Below, one piece after another: positions 1 to 6,565 of a stretch of 10,502 bases of DNA. The position numbers and the translations under genes are program-made. The notes beneath the pieces were generated by a model. The model searched no databases, had not been told where the DNA came from, and saw only the letters and a list, made by a program, of their open reading frames with translations. Source of the stretch: Prevotella sp. (lineage in GTDB: Bacteria; Bacteroidota; Bacteroidia; Bacteroidales; Bacteroidaceae); contig JAFRMM010000156.1 of NCBI GenBank assembly GCA_017430675.1, forward strand, positions 1-10,502, written 5' to 3'. Numbering within the stretch: position 1 is the stretch's first letter; every line of letters starts with the position of its first letter.

Positions 1-1
1 A

Positions 2-217
2 AATATTGACCATCAGTTGGAAATATGGCGCAATGCCTCCGACCACAAACCCCTTCTGATTCGTGGGGCTCGCCAAGTAGGCAAATCGACTGCCGTCAGA
101 CAATTGGGCAAGTCTTTCAAGCATTATTTGGAAATTAACTTGGAGAAGCAGCCTGATTTGCACCAGTTCTTTCCTGATAACATCAATGTGAAGCAGACAA
201 ACAGCGTAATAGTGTAG
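2..217 (+). pseudogene. Truncated AAA_14/DUF4143-type ATPase (N-terminal remnant)
   Basis: The reading frame is open from the left edge, so the true start lies outside the window. The visible peptide resembles the N-terminus of the AAA_14/DUF4143 ATPase family, proteins usually around 400 residues and common in Bacteroidota, whose role is poorly defined. Its key motif is a Walker A P-loop, GARQVGKST, preceded by the typical PLLIR strand and followed by an LEINLEK strand. Homology seems to end at about NINVKQ; the last residues (TNSVIV) do not look like the family and the frame stops at 215-217, with further in-frame stops behind it. Walker B, the sensor region and the DUF4143 C-terminus are missing, and neither other forward frame continues the protein. 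Base composition looks more AT-rich than in the neighbouring genes. I read it as a decayed, non-functional remnant; a short standalone P-loop protein is much less likely. Confidence 0.75.
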
Positions 218-229
218 TAGTGTCATAGC
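206..229. repeat. Three degenerate 8-bp tandem units at the ATPase gene break
   Basis: Three consecutive octamers, GTAATAGT, GTAGTAGT and GTCATAGC, follow the pattern GTNRTAGY, and a weaker fourth (GTGAAAGG) follows. The tract begins where the ATPase similarity is lost and supplies its stop codon. Copy number is low, so chance similarity cannot be excluded. Confidence 0.4.
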
Positions 230-273
230 GTGAAAGGGGCGAAATTGGAGGAGGGGGCCGAGGATCAAGGAGG

Positions 274-300
274 TTACGGCAATCTCAGGGATTGCCGTAA
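274..300. repeat. Perfect 11-bp inverted repeat (hairpin), 5-nt loop
   Basis: TTACGGCAATC (274-284) and GATTGCCGTAA (290-300) are exact reverse complements around the loop TCAGG. It lies between the end of the broken ATPase gene (+) and the end of ald (-), so a bidirectional transcription-ending or mRNA 3'-end stabilising role is possible. There is no T-run after either arm, so it is not a canonical intrinsic terminator. It is part of a larger repeat cluster, which also makes a REP-like palindromic element plausible. Confidence 0.7.
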
Positions 301-324
301 TCAATCGGGGGGATTGCAGTAATC
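290..324. repeat. Direct repeat GATTGC(C/A)GTAATC, two copies
   Basis: GATTGCCGTAATC (290-302) and GATTGCAGTAATC (312-324) match at 12 of 13 positions, 22 bp start to start. A third, inverted copy of the core forms the left arm of the hairpin at 274-284. CAATC (302-306) and GATTG (312-316) also pair across a GGGGG loop, an alternative small stem. Confidence 0.6.
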
Positions 325-327
325 TCG

Positions 328-1428
328 TCAAAATGGTTCGTAGGGGAGGCCGAAGACATCGGCGACGGCCTTGAAGACCACCTTCCCCTCGACGATGTTC
401 AGGCCCTTAGCCAAGGCGGGATCGTCCTTGCATGCCTTCTGCCAGCCCTTGTCGGCGAGGGCGACGGCATAGCGCAGGGTGGCGTTCGTCAGTGCGAGCG
501 TCGATGTGTTGGGAACGGCACCAGGGATATTGGCCACGCAGTAGTGCACGATGCCCTCCTCGGTATAGACGGGTTCGCTGTGGGTGGTAGGCCGTGAGGT
601 CTCGAAGCAGCCGCCCTGGTCGATGGCCACATCGACGAGCACAGTGCCCGGCTCCATCAGTTTCAGCATGTCGCGGGTGATCAAGTGGGGCGTCTTGTCG
701 CCAGGCACGAGCACGGAGCCTACGACGATATCGACGGTCGGCAGTTGTTGGCGGATGTTGTGCTCAGAGGAGTAGAGCGTATGCACATTGGCAGGTGTCT
801 CGAGGTCGAGTTGGCGCAGACGGGGCAAAGAGACATCGGTGATGGTCACCTCGGCACCCATGCCGGCGGCCATCCGTGCGGCAGCCTCTCCGACGACACC
901 GCCACCGAGTACCAGTACCCTTGTGGGCGACACGCCAGGCACACCGCTGATGAGTTTGCCCTTGCCGCCCTTTGTCTTCTGCAGGTAATAGGCACCGTTG
1001 AGCGTGGCCATGCGACCCGCCACCTCACTCATCGGCTGCAACAGGGGCAGTGAGCCGTTGGGCAACTGTACCGTCTCGTAGGCCAGACAGACGGCACCGC
1101 TCTTGAGCATGGCATCTGTCAGTTCCTTCTCGCACGCGAAATGGAAATAGGTGAACAGCAGTTGTCCCTTGCGCACCAGCGCATATTCGGGTTCGATGGG
1201 CTCCTTCACCTTCACGATCATCTCCGCCTCGCGATACACGTCTTCGATGGCGGGCAGGATCCTGGCACCCGCCTTCACATACTCATCGTCGCTGAAGCCG
1301 CTGCCCTCGCCAGCCGTATGCTGCACCAGGACCTCATGACCGCGGCGCGTCAGTTCCGAAACTCCCGCAGGGGTCATACCCACACGGTTCTCATTGTTCT
1401 TAATCTCCTTGGGAATACCTACTCTCAT
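328..1428 (-). CDS. ald: Alanine dehydrogenase (EC 1.4.1.1)
   Basis: This gene encodes the cytoplasmic NAD-dependent enzyme that interconverts L-alanine and pyruvate plus ammonium, linking nitrogen and carbon metabolism. At 366 residues it is close to the usual ~370. The N-terminus [17 protein letters not shown] is typical of the family. Residues at the family's catalytic and pyruvate-binding positions are present: Arg15, Lys75 (VKVKEP), His96 (YFHFA) and Asp270 (VAIDQGG). The Rossmann dinucleotide loop is GGGVVG (175-180), with the acidic Asp198 of TITD at the end of the next strand. The C-terminal signature [13 protein letters not shown] (298-310) is intact. The ATG at 1428 is chosen because it gives the family N-terminus directly and lies about 34 nt below a predicted Bacteroidota promoter. 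It is divergent from the esterase gene and appears monocistronic. Closely related transhydrogenase alpha subunits share the fold, but length and motifs favour Ald. Confidence 0.96.
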   Translation of the reverse strand: MRVGIPKEIKNNENRVGMTPAGVSELTRRGHEVLVQHTAGEGSGFSDDEYVKAGARILPAIEDVYREAEMIVKVKEPIEPEYALVRKGQLLFTYFHFACEKELTDAMLKSGAVCLAYETVQLPNGSLPLLQPMSEVAGRMATLNGAYYLQKTKGGKGKLISGVPGVSPTRVLVLGGGVVGEAAARMAAGMGAEVTITDVSLPRLRQLDLETPANVHTLYSSEHNIRQQLPTVDIVVGSVLVPGDKTPHLITRDMLKLMEPGTVLVDVAIDQGGCFETSRPTTHSEPVYTEEGIVHYCVANIPGAVPNTSTLALTNATLRYAVALADKGWQKACKDDPALAKGLNIVEGKVVFKAVADVFGLPYEPF

Positions 1429-1465
1429 AGTTGTTGGTGTTTAGTTAAACTTTCTTTTGATGGTG

Positions 1466-1473
1466 CAAATATA
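1466..1473 (-). promoter_or_regulatory. Bacteroidota -7 box for ald
   Basis: On the minus strand this reads TATATTTG, an exact match to TAnnTTTG, the -7 element recognised by the Bacteroidota primary sigma factor. It predicts a start near 1462 and a leader of about 34 nt. No TTTG-like -33 box is seen at the usual spacing, so promoter strength is uncertain. Confidence 0.65.
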
Positions 1474-1516
1474 CAAAATTTTCCGATACGTTGTTCACTT
1501 TCATGATATTTTTTCG

Positions 1517-1524
1517 TAACTTTG
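1517..1524 (+). promoter_or_regulatory. Bacteroidota -7 box for the secreted esterase
   Basis: TAACTTTG matches TAnnTTTG exactly. It predicts transcription from near 1528, about 46 nt before the favoured ATG at 1574. The only upstream candidate -33 motif is a TTG at 1491-1493, slightly too far away, so that part is weak. Confidence 0.65.
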
Positions 1525-1573
1525 CCGTCGTAAACGGATGACTCATCAAATCAAAAACCTAAACAATATCATT

Positions 1574-3037
1574 ATGAAAAGAAAACTGATGATTTTCAGT
1601 ATGCTGTTGCTCGCCGTGTCGATACAGGCGCAATGGTCGCAGATGAAAGAGGACCTGACGAACACGGCCCGCAAGTTTACGATTGACCTCACCGAAGACG
1701 GTAAGGCGCAGATGGTGTGCTACCTGCCCAAAGCGCCTTCAGGCAGAGCCATCGTGGGTGTGCCTGGTGGCGGCTACTCCGTGCTGTCGAACTCACACGA
1801 GGGTTATCTGGCCTCTGGCTGGTTGAACGGACGGGGCATCGCCTACTTCGTGGTGAACTACCGTCTGCCCGAGGGTGACCGTTTCATTCCCATGGGTGAC
1901 GTACAGAAGGGCATCCGCACGGTGCGCGACTCTGCCGACGTGTGGGGCATCAATCCCCACGACGTGGGTATCATGGGTTTCTCGGCTGGCGGTCACCTGT
2001 CGTCAGTCGTCTCCACCCTCTCCGACTTCGACGAGCGCCCCAACTTCTCCATCCTGTTCTATCCCGTAATCTCGATGGACGAGCAAGTGTCGCACGTGTG
2101 GTCGTGCCGTAACTTCCTCGGCGAAGACCAGAAGGATCCTGAGATGGTACGCCAGTACTCCACGCAGAACGCCGTGCGCCGTCACCTGACACCCCCGGCA
2201 CTCATCATCTCGGCCAGCGACGACCGTCTGGTGCCCCTGGTGACCAACGGCCTGGAGTATTACAAGGCCATGCGCATGGCGGGCAACGACTGTGCGATGT
2301 ATGTCTATCCCACGGGCGATCATGGCTTCGGCTTCGGCCCCTGGTTCAAGTACCACGACCAGATGCTCACAGACCTGGGCAACTGGCTCGACCACCTGAA
2401 CACGCCCAAGAAGGATGCCGTCAAGGTGGCCTGTATCGGAAACAGCATCACCGACGGCCACGGTATCGACATGGCCACGGCCTACGGCTATCCTGCCGAG
2501 TTGCAGAAGATCCTGGGCAACGACTACTATGTGAAGAACTTCGGCGTGAGCGGACGTACCCTGCTGAACAAGGGTGACCTCCCCTATATGAACGAGTTGG
2601 CATGGAAGGACGCGCTGGCCTTCGAGCCCGACATCGTCGTCATCAAACTGGGCACCAACGATACGAAACCCCAGAACTGGCAGTATGCCTCAGAGTTCAA
2701 ACAGGACCTGGAGCAGATGATCACCACGCTCTGTCCTGCCCTGAAGCAGCCCGCCAAGAAGAGCAGGAAGGTACGGACGCTTGTTCCCACCAAACCGCGG
2801 ATCTACCTCTGCACGCCCGTCCCCGCCCTGAAGAGTTCATGGGGCATCAACGACTCGATCATCGCAAACGGTGTGATTCCCATCCAGCAGGAAGTGGCAG
2901 AGAAATATGGTCTGACGGTCATCGACCTGCACACGCTCTTCGCTGGTGATGCTGACAAGATGCAGGACGACGGTATCCATCCAGACGGCAAGGGTGCGCG
3001 CAGGATAGCGGAGATCGTCGCTGACACCATCAAATAA
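1574..3037 (+). CDS. Secreted two-domain esterase: alpha/beta hydrolase + SGNH/GDSL hydrolase
   Basis: An exported protein of 487 residues carries two different serine esterase domains. Residues 1-19 are a signal peptide (MKRKLMIFSMLLLAVSIQA) with likely cleavage after AQA/SIQA. The first domain, about 30-275, is an Abhydrolase_3/BD-FAE-like fold: oxyanion region PGGGY, nucleophile Ser137 in GFSAGG, acid Asp217 (SDDRLVP) and His250 (GDHGFGF). The second, about 282-487, is an SGNH hydrolase: Ser291 in GNSITD, Gly block NFGVSG, Asn362 in GTND, and Asp466/His469 in DGIHPDG. Both catalytic sets look complete. Related enzymes remove acetyl or feruloyl esters from xylan, so a hemicellulose de-esterification role is inferred, supported by the nearby GH43 gene. 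An in-frame ATG at 1538 would add 12 residues ahead of the signal peptide; the ATG at 1574 is preferred because it starts with a normal signal sequence. Exact substrate is unknown. Confidence 0.9.
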   Translation: MKRKLMIFSMLLLAVSIQAQWSQMKEDLTNTARKFTIDLTEDGKAQMVCYLPKAPSGRAIVGVPGGGYSVLSNSHEGYLASGWLNGRGIAYFVVNYRLPEGDRFIPMGDVQKGIRTVRDSADVWGINPHDVGIMGFSAGGHLSSVVSTLSDFDERPNFSILFYPVISMDEQVSHVWSCRNFLGEDQKDPEMVRQYSTQNAVRRHLTPPALIISASDDRLVPLVTNGLEYYKAMRMAGNDCAMYVYPTGDHGFGFGPWFKYHDQMLTDLGNWLDHLNTPKKDAVKVACIGNSITDGHGIDMATAYGYPAELQKILGNDYYVKNFGVSGRTLLNKGDLPYMNELAWKDALAFEPDIVVIKLGTNDTKPQNWQYASEFKQDLEQMITTLCPALKQPAKKSRKVRTLVPTKPRIYLCTPVPALKSSWGINDSIIANGVIPIQQEVAEKYGLTVIDLHTLFAGDADKMQDDGIHPDGKGARRIAEIVADTIK

Positions 3038-4033
3038 CTACTGTCCGCCCAGGCGGGAGAAGTAGTCGGCGATATCGTCCCAGGTCTTGAAGGTATCCGT
3101 ACCAAACTGGATGAGCGTCGCCATTCCTTCGGTCTTCTCTATGTCGATGAGATAGTCGCCATAGAGGAGGCTTTTTTGATTGGTAAAGACGGTGTGGCCG
3201 TAGGCGGGCACATTGACATACTCGTAGAGCCAGGCGTTGATGTCTGTATAGTACTGGGACTCTGAGGGGGCTGCCGCCACGAAGAAGAGTTGATAGGATT
3301 CGAGCAGCGTGCGGATGGTCTTCTGCGAGGAACTCAGCGGTTTCCTCCAACTGTCCATCAGCGTATTCACGTCGATATAGATGATCGGGCGCTCGCGGCC
3401 CTCCTGTCTGTCATCAATCCATCTGATGACGGGTACCACAGAGTGCATGAACGAGTGGTCGTTCATACGGTGCTCACCGTGGAAGCAGATGGCCGTGGGG
3501 TAATGGCTATGGAACAGGTCGTAGGTGTTCACCGTGGTATCCTCATCGCCGAAGAGTCCCCAGACACGGCCCTGCTCCTCAGGTGTCACCTGCGAGAAGC
3601 ACTGTTCGGTGATCTCCTTGTATTCCTTGACGAGGGCCTTGGTGACGATGAAGTCCTGCACACCGTCCTGACGGGGATTCTGGAAATGCTGCGCCCCGAT
3701 CATACCATGCTCCTTCATCGTCTCGCCCATCTCAAGGGCGGGGTTCACGAGGATACGGTCATAGCCGTAGAGCATCTCAGCATACATACCACCCATCGAG
3801 GTGCCGATGATGAGGTCAGGCTGTTCTTGTACGCATACATTATTCAATAAGGTGATGGCCTCCTGAGGTGCGACAGGTATATCAGGGGCAATCACTTCGG
3901 TATTGGGTAATACCTGACGGATGCGCGTCACTGTGCCCGACTGTCCTGACGAGGCGAAACCGTGGACGTAGAGCACCTTCTTCCCCTTGAAGAGTTCAGG
4001 GAACTGTTTGATGTATTGATTCTGCTGTTCCAT
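3038..4033 (-). CDS. YqiA/YcfP-like alpha/beta hydrolase fused to a degenerate HAD-like domain
   Basis: The protein has 331 residues, about 130 more than a single-domain YqiA/YcfP esterase, and no signal peptide, so it is probably cytoplasmic. Residues ~18-205 are the small alpha/beta hydrolase: VLYVHGFASSG strand and oxyanion loop, nucleophile Ser79 in GTSMGG, an acid in FGDEDTTV (Asp163 or Asp165), and a His in the GEHRMNDHSF region (His188 or His193). Residues ~215-328 look like a 5'-nucleotidase-type HAD domain but with altered motifs: IIYIDVN (Asp221 kept, the +2 Asp is Asn223), FVAAAP in place of the usual Thr-containing motif, Lys287, and GDYLIDI where DD is expected. The HAD part may therefore be non-catalytic. 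It is the second gene after yjjG, 12 bp downstream, and probably co-transcribed. Substrate is unknown. The HAD assignment is from motif pattern only. Confidence 0.75.
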   Translation of the reverse strand: MEQQNQYIKQFPELFKGKKVLYVHGFASSGQSGTVTRIRQVLPNTEVIAPDIPVAPQEAITLLNNVCVQEQPDLIIGTSMGGMYAEMLYGYDRILVNPALEMGETMKEHGMIGAQHFQNPRQDGVQDFIVTKALVKEYKEITEQCFSQVTPEEQGRVWGLFGDEDTTVNTYDLFHSHYPTAICFHGEHRMNDHSFMHSVVPVIRWIDDRQEGRERPIIYIDVNTLMDSWRKPLSSSQKTIRTLLESYQLFFVAAAPSESQYYTDINAWLYEYVNVPAYGHTVFTNQKSLLYGDYLIDIEKTEGMATLIQFGTDTFKTWDDIADYFSRLGGQ

Positions 4034-4045
4034 ATCTGCGTCAAT

Positions 4046-4750
4046 CTATAGGATATCCATCAGTTCACGGAGCGAGGTGATCTCGTAATCGACAGGCTCC
4101 GTGGCAGGGTACTCTGGATAGCGGTTGAAATAAGCGGTGCCCAGTCCTGCCCGTTTGGCGCCAAGGATATCGGTATTGAAGTTGTCGCCAATCATCAGCG
4201 TGGTCTCGCGCTGGGCACCCGACAGACGGAGGGCATACTCAAAGTACTCCAGGGCAGGTTTGTTATACCCTGCATCCTCGCTGAGGATCACGGTATCGAA
4301 AAAGCCGTCGAGTCCACAGGCACGGAGTTTCTTGTACTGCACCTCGTGGAAACCATTGCTGCACATGTGCGTCCGATAGCCGCGCGCCTTCAAGTAGTCC
4401 GTCAGTTCACGGGCACCCTCCACGAGTCCGGGCTTCAAGGAACAGAAATCGAGAAACCTGTCGCTGGCCTCCAGGCAATAGGGCGCCGTCGGCTCCAGTC
4501 CCTCTCCGAAACTCAGCGGACGACGGAAACGCTCCACGATCAGGTAGTCGCGCGTGATCTCCCCTTTGGAGTAGCGTGTCCACAGGTCGATGTTCGCCTT
4601 CCAGTATTCGTCGTAGAACACCTGCGGCTGAGGGAAGTAACGGTCGAGCCTCAGCAGGTCGAAGAGTTCATGCAGGGCGATGACCGCGTTGCCGTGGGTG
4701 TCGTACAACGTGTCATCAAAATCGATGAACAGATCAGAGTATTGTTTCAT
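4046..4750 (-). CDS. yjjG: YjjG-family HAD hydrolase (noncanonical pyrimidine nucleotidase)
   Basis: A 234-residue cytoplasmic HAD phosphatase. Escherichia coli YjjG dephosphorylates pyrimidine nucleoside monophosphates, including non-canonical ones, and is regarded as a nucleotide-pool cleaner; the same role is inferred here. All four HAD motifs are visible: DFDDTLYD with nucleophile Asp10 and acid/base Asp12, SNG with Ser131, NKP with Lys164, and GDNFNTD with Asp189 and Asp194. The helical cap around residues 20-100 (WTRYSKGEITRDYL) is typical of the YjjG group. The frame stays open upstream to 5092, but that extension is antisense to the GH43 gene and lacks family similarity; the ATG at 4750 begins the family N-terminus MKQYSDLFIDFDDT directly. 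A strong promoter ends only 6 nt before it. It is followed at 12 bp by the hydrolase-HAD fusion gene, and the pairing of two HAD-bearing genes is notable. Confidence 0.9.
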   Translation of the reverse strand: MKQYSDLFIDFDDTLYDTHGNAVIALHELFDLLRLDRYFPQPQVFYDEYWKANIDLWTRYSKGEITRDYLIVERFRRPLSFGEGLEPTAPYCLEASDRFLDFCSLKPGLVEGARELTDYLKARGYRTHMCSNGFHEVQYKKLRACGLDGFFDTVILSEDAGYNKPALEYFEYALRLSGAQRETTLMIGDNFNTDILGAKRAGLGTAYFNRYPEYPATEPVDYEITSLRELMDIL

Positions 4751-4756
4751 GGGGGA

Positions 4757-4788
4757 CAAAGTTAGTGGAATTCGGGCGAAATACCAAA
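4757..4788 (-). promoter_or_regulatory. Bacteroidota promoter for yjjG (near-leaderless)
   Basis: On the minus strand, TTTG (4788-4785) is followed after exactly 20 bp by TAACTTTG (4764-4757), matching the -33/-7 consensus with good spacing. Only six bases separate the -7 box from the ATG at 4750, so transcription should start at or within a few bases of the start codon. Confidence 0.75.
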
Positions 4789-4814
4789 CAAAATACAAAT
4801 TAATATGCAATCTC

Positions 4815-4846
4815 TTCGTCAAATCGGAAAAAATGCAGTATCTTTG
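4815..4846 (+). promoter_or_regulatory. Bacteroidota promoter for the GH43 gene
   Basis: TATCTTTG at 4839-4846 matches TAnnTTTG, and TTCG at 4815-4818 is a three-of-four match to the TTTG -33 box with a 20-bp spacer. Predicted start is near 4850, leaving a short A-rich leader of about 27 nt before the ATG at 4877. No SusC-type or sugar-regulator operator was recognised. Confidence 0.65.
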
Positions 4847-4876
4847 CAGACAGAAATAAAACCAAACAAAACTGAT

Positions 4877-6550
4877 ATGAAACTCCAAACCATTGCATGC
4901 TATGTGGCAGCCGCTTGTTGCGCCATGATGGCCGTCTCCTGTGCCCAGCAGACACAGACCGAGAAATCTGGACTCACCACCGTTGGCAACCCCTACCTTC
5001 CCCTCTGGGAACATATCCCCGATGGAGAGCCTTACGTGTTTGAGGATCCTGACCAGCCTGGGAAGCAGCGCGTATATATCTACGGTTCGCACGACGACCT
5101 GGTGACGGCATACTGCGGACGCGACCAGGTGGTATGGTCGGCATCGGTGGATAGTCTGAACAACTGGCGCTACGACGGCACGATCCTCGTGGTGGATAAG
5201 AACGCCAAGGGCGAGCCCTTCGACTCCGCAGGAACAGCAGATGTGCTCTACGCACCTGACGTGACGTTAGTGACAGACTCCACGGGTAAGAAAACCTACT
5301 ACCTGTTCCCCAACGACCAGACGGGTTACCGCAATGGTCTGATCGCAAAGAGCGACCGTCCTGACGGTCCTTTCGAGGTGTGCAACTGGAAGGACGACGA
5401 CGCTAACCAAGTGACGGGCATCTATGGCTTCGACCCCGCTGTGTTCGTGGATGACGACGGACGCGTGTATGGCTACTGGGGATTCGGCCATCCTTATGCC
5501 GCTGAGATCGACCCCGAGACGATGTGCACGGTGAAACCTGGCACGCAGATCGTGGACGGGATGATTTCGGGCAAGGACGAGCCGGGCATCTTCCGTTTCT
5601 TCGAGGCCTCATCGATCCGTAAGATCAAGGATAAGTACGTGTTTATCTATAGCCGCTTCACAGAGGACGGTGAGCTCGGACTGCCCGTATCGAACTATAC
5701 GCTCGCTTACTGCTACAGCGACCAGCCACTCGGTCCGTGGACCTACGGTGGTACGATCATCGACGGCCGCGCCCGTGAGATCAACGAGCAGGGCGACACC
5801 ATCGCCTCAGCCACGCCCGACGGTAACACCCACGGTTCGATATGTGAAATTGGCGGACAGTGGTATGTGTTCTACCACCGTCAGACGGGTACTGACGAGT
5901 ATGCCCGTCAGGCCATGGTGGCTCCCATCGAGGTGAAGGTGGAAGAAGGCGAAGGCGGTAAGGTGGATATCTCCGAGGGAGAGTACAACAGCAACGGTTT
6001 CGCCCTTGAGGGCCTCGATCCCTTCGAGACCCACTCCGCAGGTCTCTGTTGCTGGTACACAGGACCGAAGGTGGCTGAGCACAACTGGCCCAACAACACC
6101 TTCTACGGCTCGTATGTGGCCTCATCGTATGGTACGGACAGTAACTTTGCAGAGCCCTACGACCTGAAGAACAACACGAACCTCGTGGTGAACAATACCG
6201 ACGGCTCGATCGTGGGCTATAAGTACTTCAACTTCGACGCCAAGCGCTTGGATACCAAGGAAAACCTGATGCTCTGTGTGAACCTCATCCCTGAAGGCAT
6301 CGACGGCACCATCGAAGTGATGATGGACCGTCCATGGGAATCACAGGGCGGTAAGAAGATCGGTGAGGCAGAACTGAAAGCCGACATGCCGAAGACCATC
6401 ACCACCATGGCGATAGGGATCAGCGACGAGGCCAAGGAGAACGGTCTCGCTGGCAAGCACGCCATCTACCTCATCTTCAAGTCCGACACCAAGGAGAAGT
6501 CGCTCTGCACCCTCCAGGATCTCGTCTTCACATTTGCACCCATCCAATAA
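4877..6550 (+). CDS. Glycoside hydrolase family 43 lipoprotein with CBM6-like C-terminal domain
   Basis: A 557-residue lipoprotein. Residues 1-22 form a type II signal sequence ending in AVSC, so Cys22 would be lipidated; the residues after it (AQQTQTEK) lack an acidic surface-export stretch, so periplasmic or surface location is open. The GH43 five-blade propeller spans about 35-350: candidate catalytic base Asp49 in IPDGEP, followed by RVYIYGSHD; Asp128 in YAPDV as the pKa-setting residue; Glu243 in FFEASS as general acid; and His319 in NTHGS, a conserved axial histidine. The region ~375-557 ends with IEVMMDRPW and HAIYLIFKS and resembles a CBM6-like carbohydrate-binding beta-sandwich. GH43 enzymes are mostly alpha-L-arabinofuranosidases or beta-xylosidases; specificity here is not settled. 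The ATG at 4877 is chosen over one at 4805 because the lipoprotein signal starts there and the 4805 codon lies upstream of the predicted promoter. Confidence 0.9.
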   Translation: MKLQTIACYVAAACCAMMAVSCAQQTQTEKSGLTTVGNPYLPLWEHIPDGEPYVFEDPDQPGKQRVYIYGSHDDLVTAYCGRDQVVWSASVDSLNNWRYDGTILVVDKNAKGEPFDSAGTADVLYAPDVTLVTDSTGKKTYYLFPNDQTGYRNGLIAKSDRPDGPFEVCNWKDDDANQVTGIYGFDPAVFVDDDGRVYGYWGFGHPYAAEIDPETMCTVKPGTQIVDGMISGKDEPGIFRFFEASSIRKIKDKYVFIYSRFTEDGELGLPVSNYTLAYCYSDQPLGPWTYGGTIIDGRAREINEQGDTIASATPDGNTHGSICEIGGQWYVFYHRQTGTDEYARQAMVAPIEVKVEEGEGGKVDISEGEYNSNGFALEGLDPFETHSAGLCCWYTGPKVAEHNWPNNTFYGSYVASSYGTDSNFAEPYDLKNNTNLVVNNTDGSIVGYKYFNFDAKRLDTKENLMLCVNLIPEGIDGTIEVMMDRPWESQGGKKIGEAELKADMPKTITTMAIGISDEAKENGLAGKHAIYLIFKSDTKEKSLCTLQDLVFTFAPIQ

Positions 6551-6552
6551 GT

Positions 6553-6557
6553 CAGGA
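6553..6557 (+). promoter_or_regulatory. Shine-Dalgarno-like AGGAG for the DUF3857 gene
   Basis: AGGAG lies 8 nt before the ATG at 6566, inside the short gap after the GH43 stop. Such a clear site is unusual here, since other starts in the window have A-rich leaders, and it suggests translation of an internal operon gene. Confidence 0.5.
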
Positions 6558-6565
6558 GAATAATC

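Noticed and set aside
274..300. Canonical Rho-independent terminator
   Set aside because: The hairpin is strong, but neither strand has a T-run directly after it, and the core recurs as part of a repeat cluster.
1..330. Insertion sequence or integrative element boundary at the broken ATPase
   Set aside because: No transposase, integrase, terminal inverted repeats or target-site duplication can be seen in the window.
1538..1573. Earlier ATG of the esterase gene
   Set aside because: It would place 12 polar residues before the signal peptide and lies only about 10 nt from the predicted transcription start.
2003..2461. Minus-strand frame of 152 codons inside the secreted esterase
   Set aside because: Antisense to the alpha/beta hydrolase domain with no recognisable motif.
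3290..3850. Plus-strand frame of 186 codons opposite the hydrolase-HAD gene
   Set aside because: Low-complexity Val/His/Asp-rich translation without motifs, antisense to a supported gene.
4751..5092. N-terminal extension of yjjG by 114 residues
   Set aside because: It runs antisense through the GH43 start and both promoters, shows no family similarity, and the ATG at 4750 begins the standard YjjG N-terminus next to a strong promoter.
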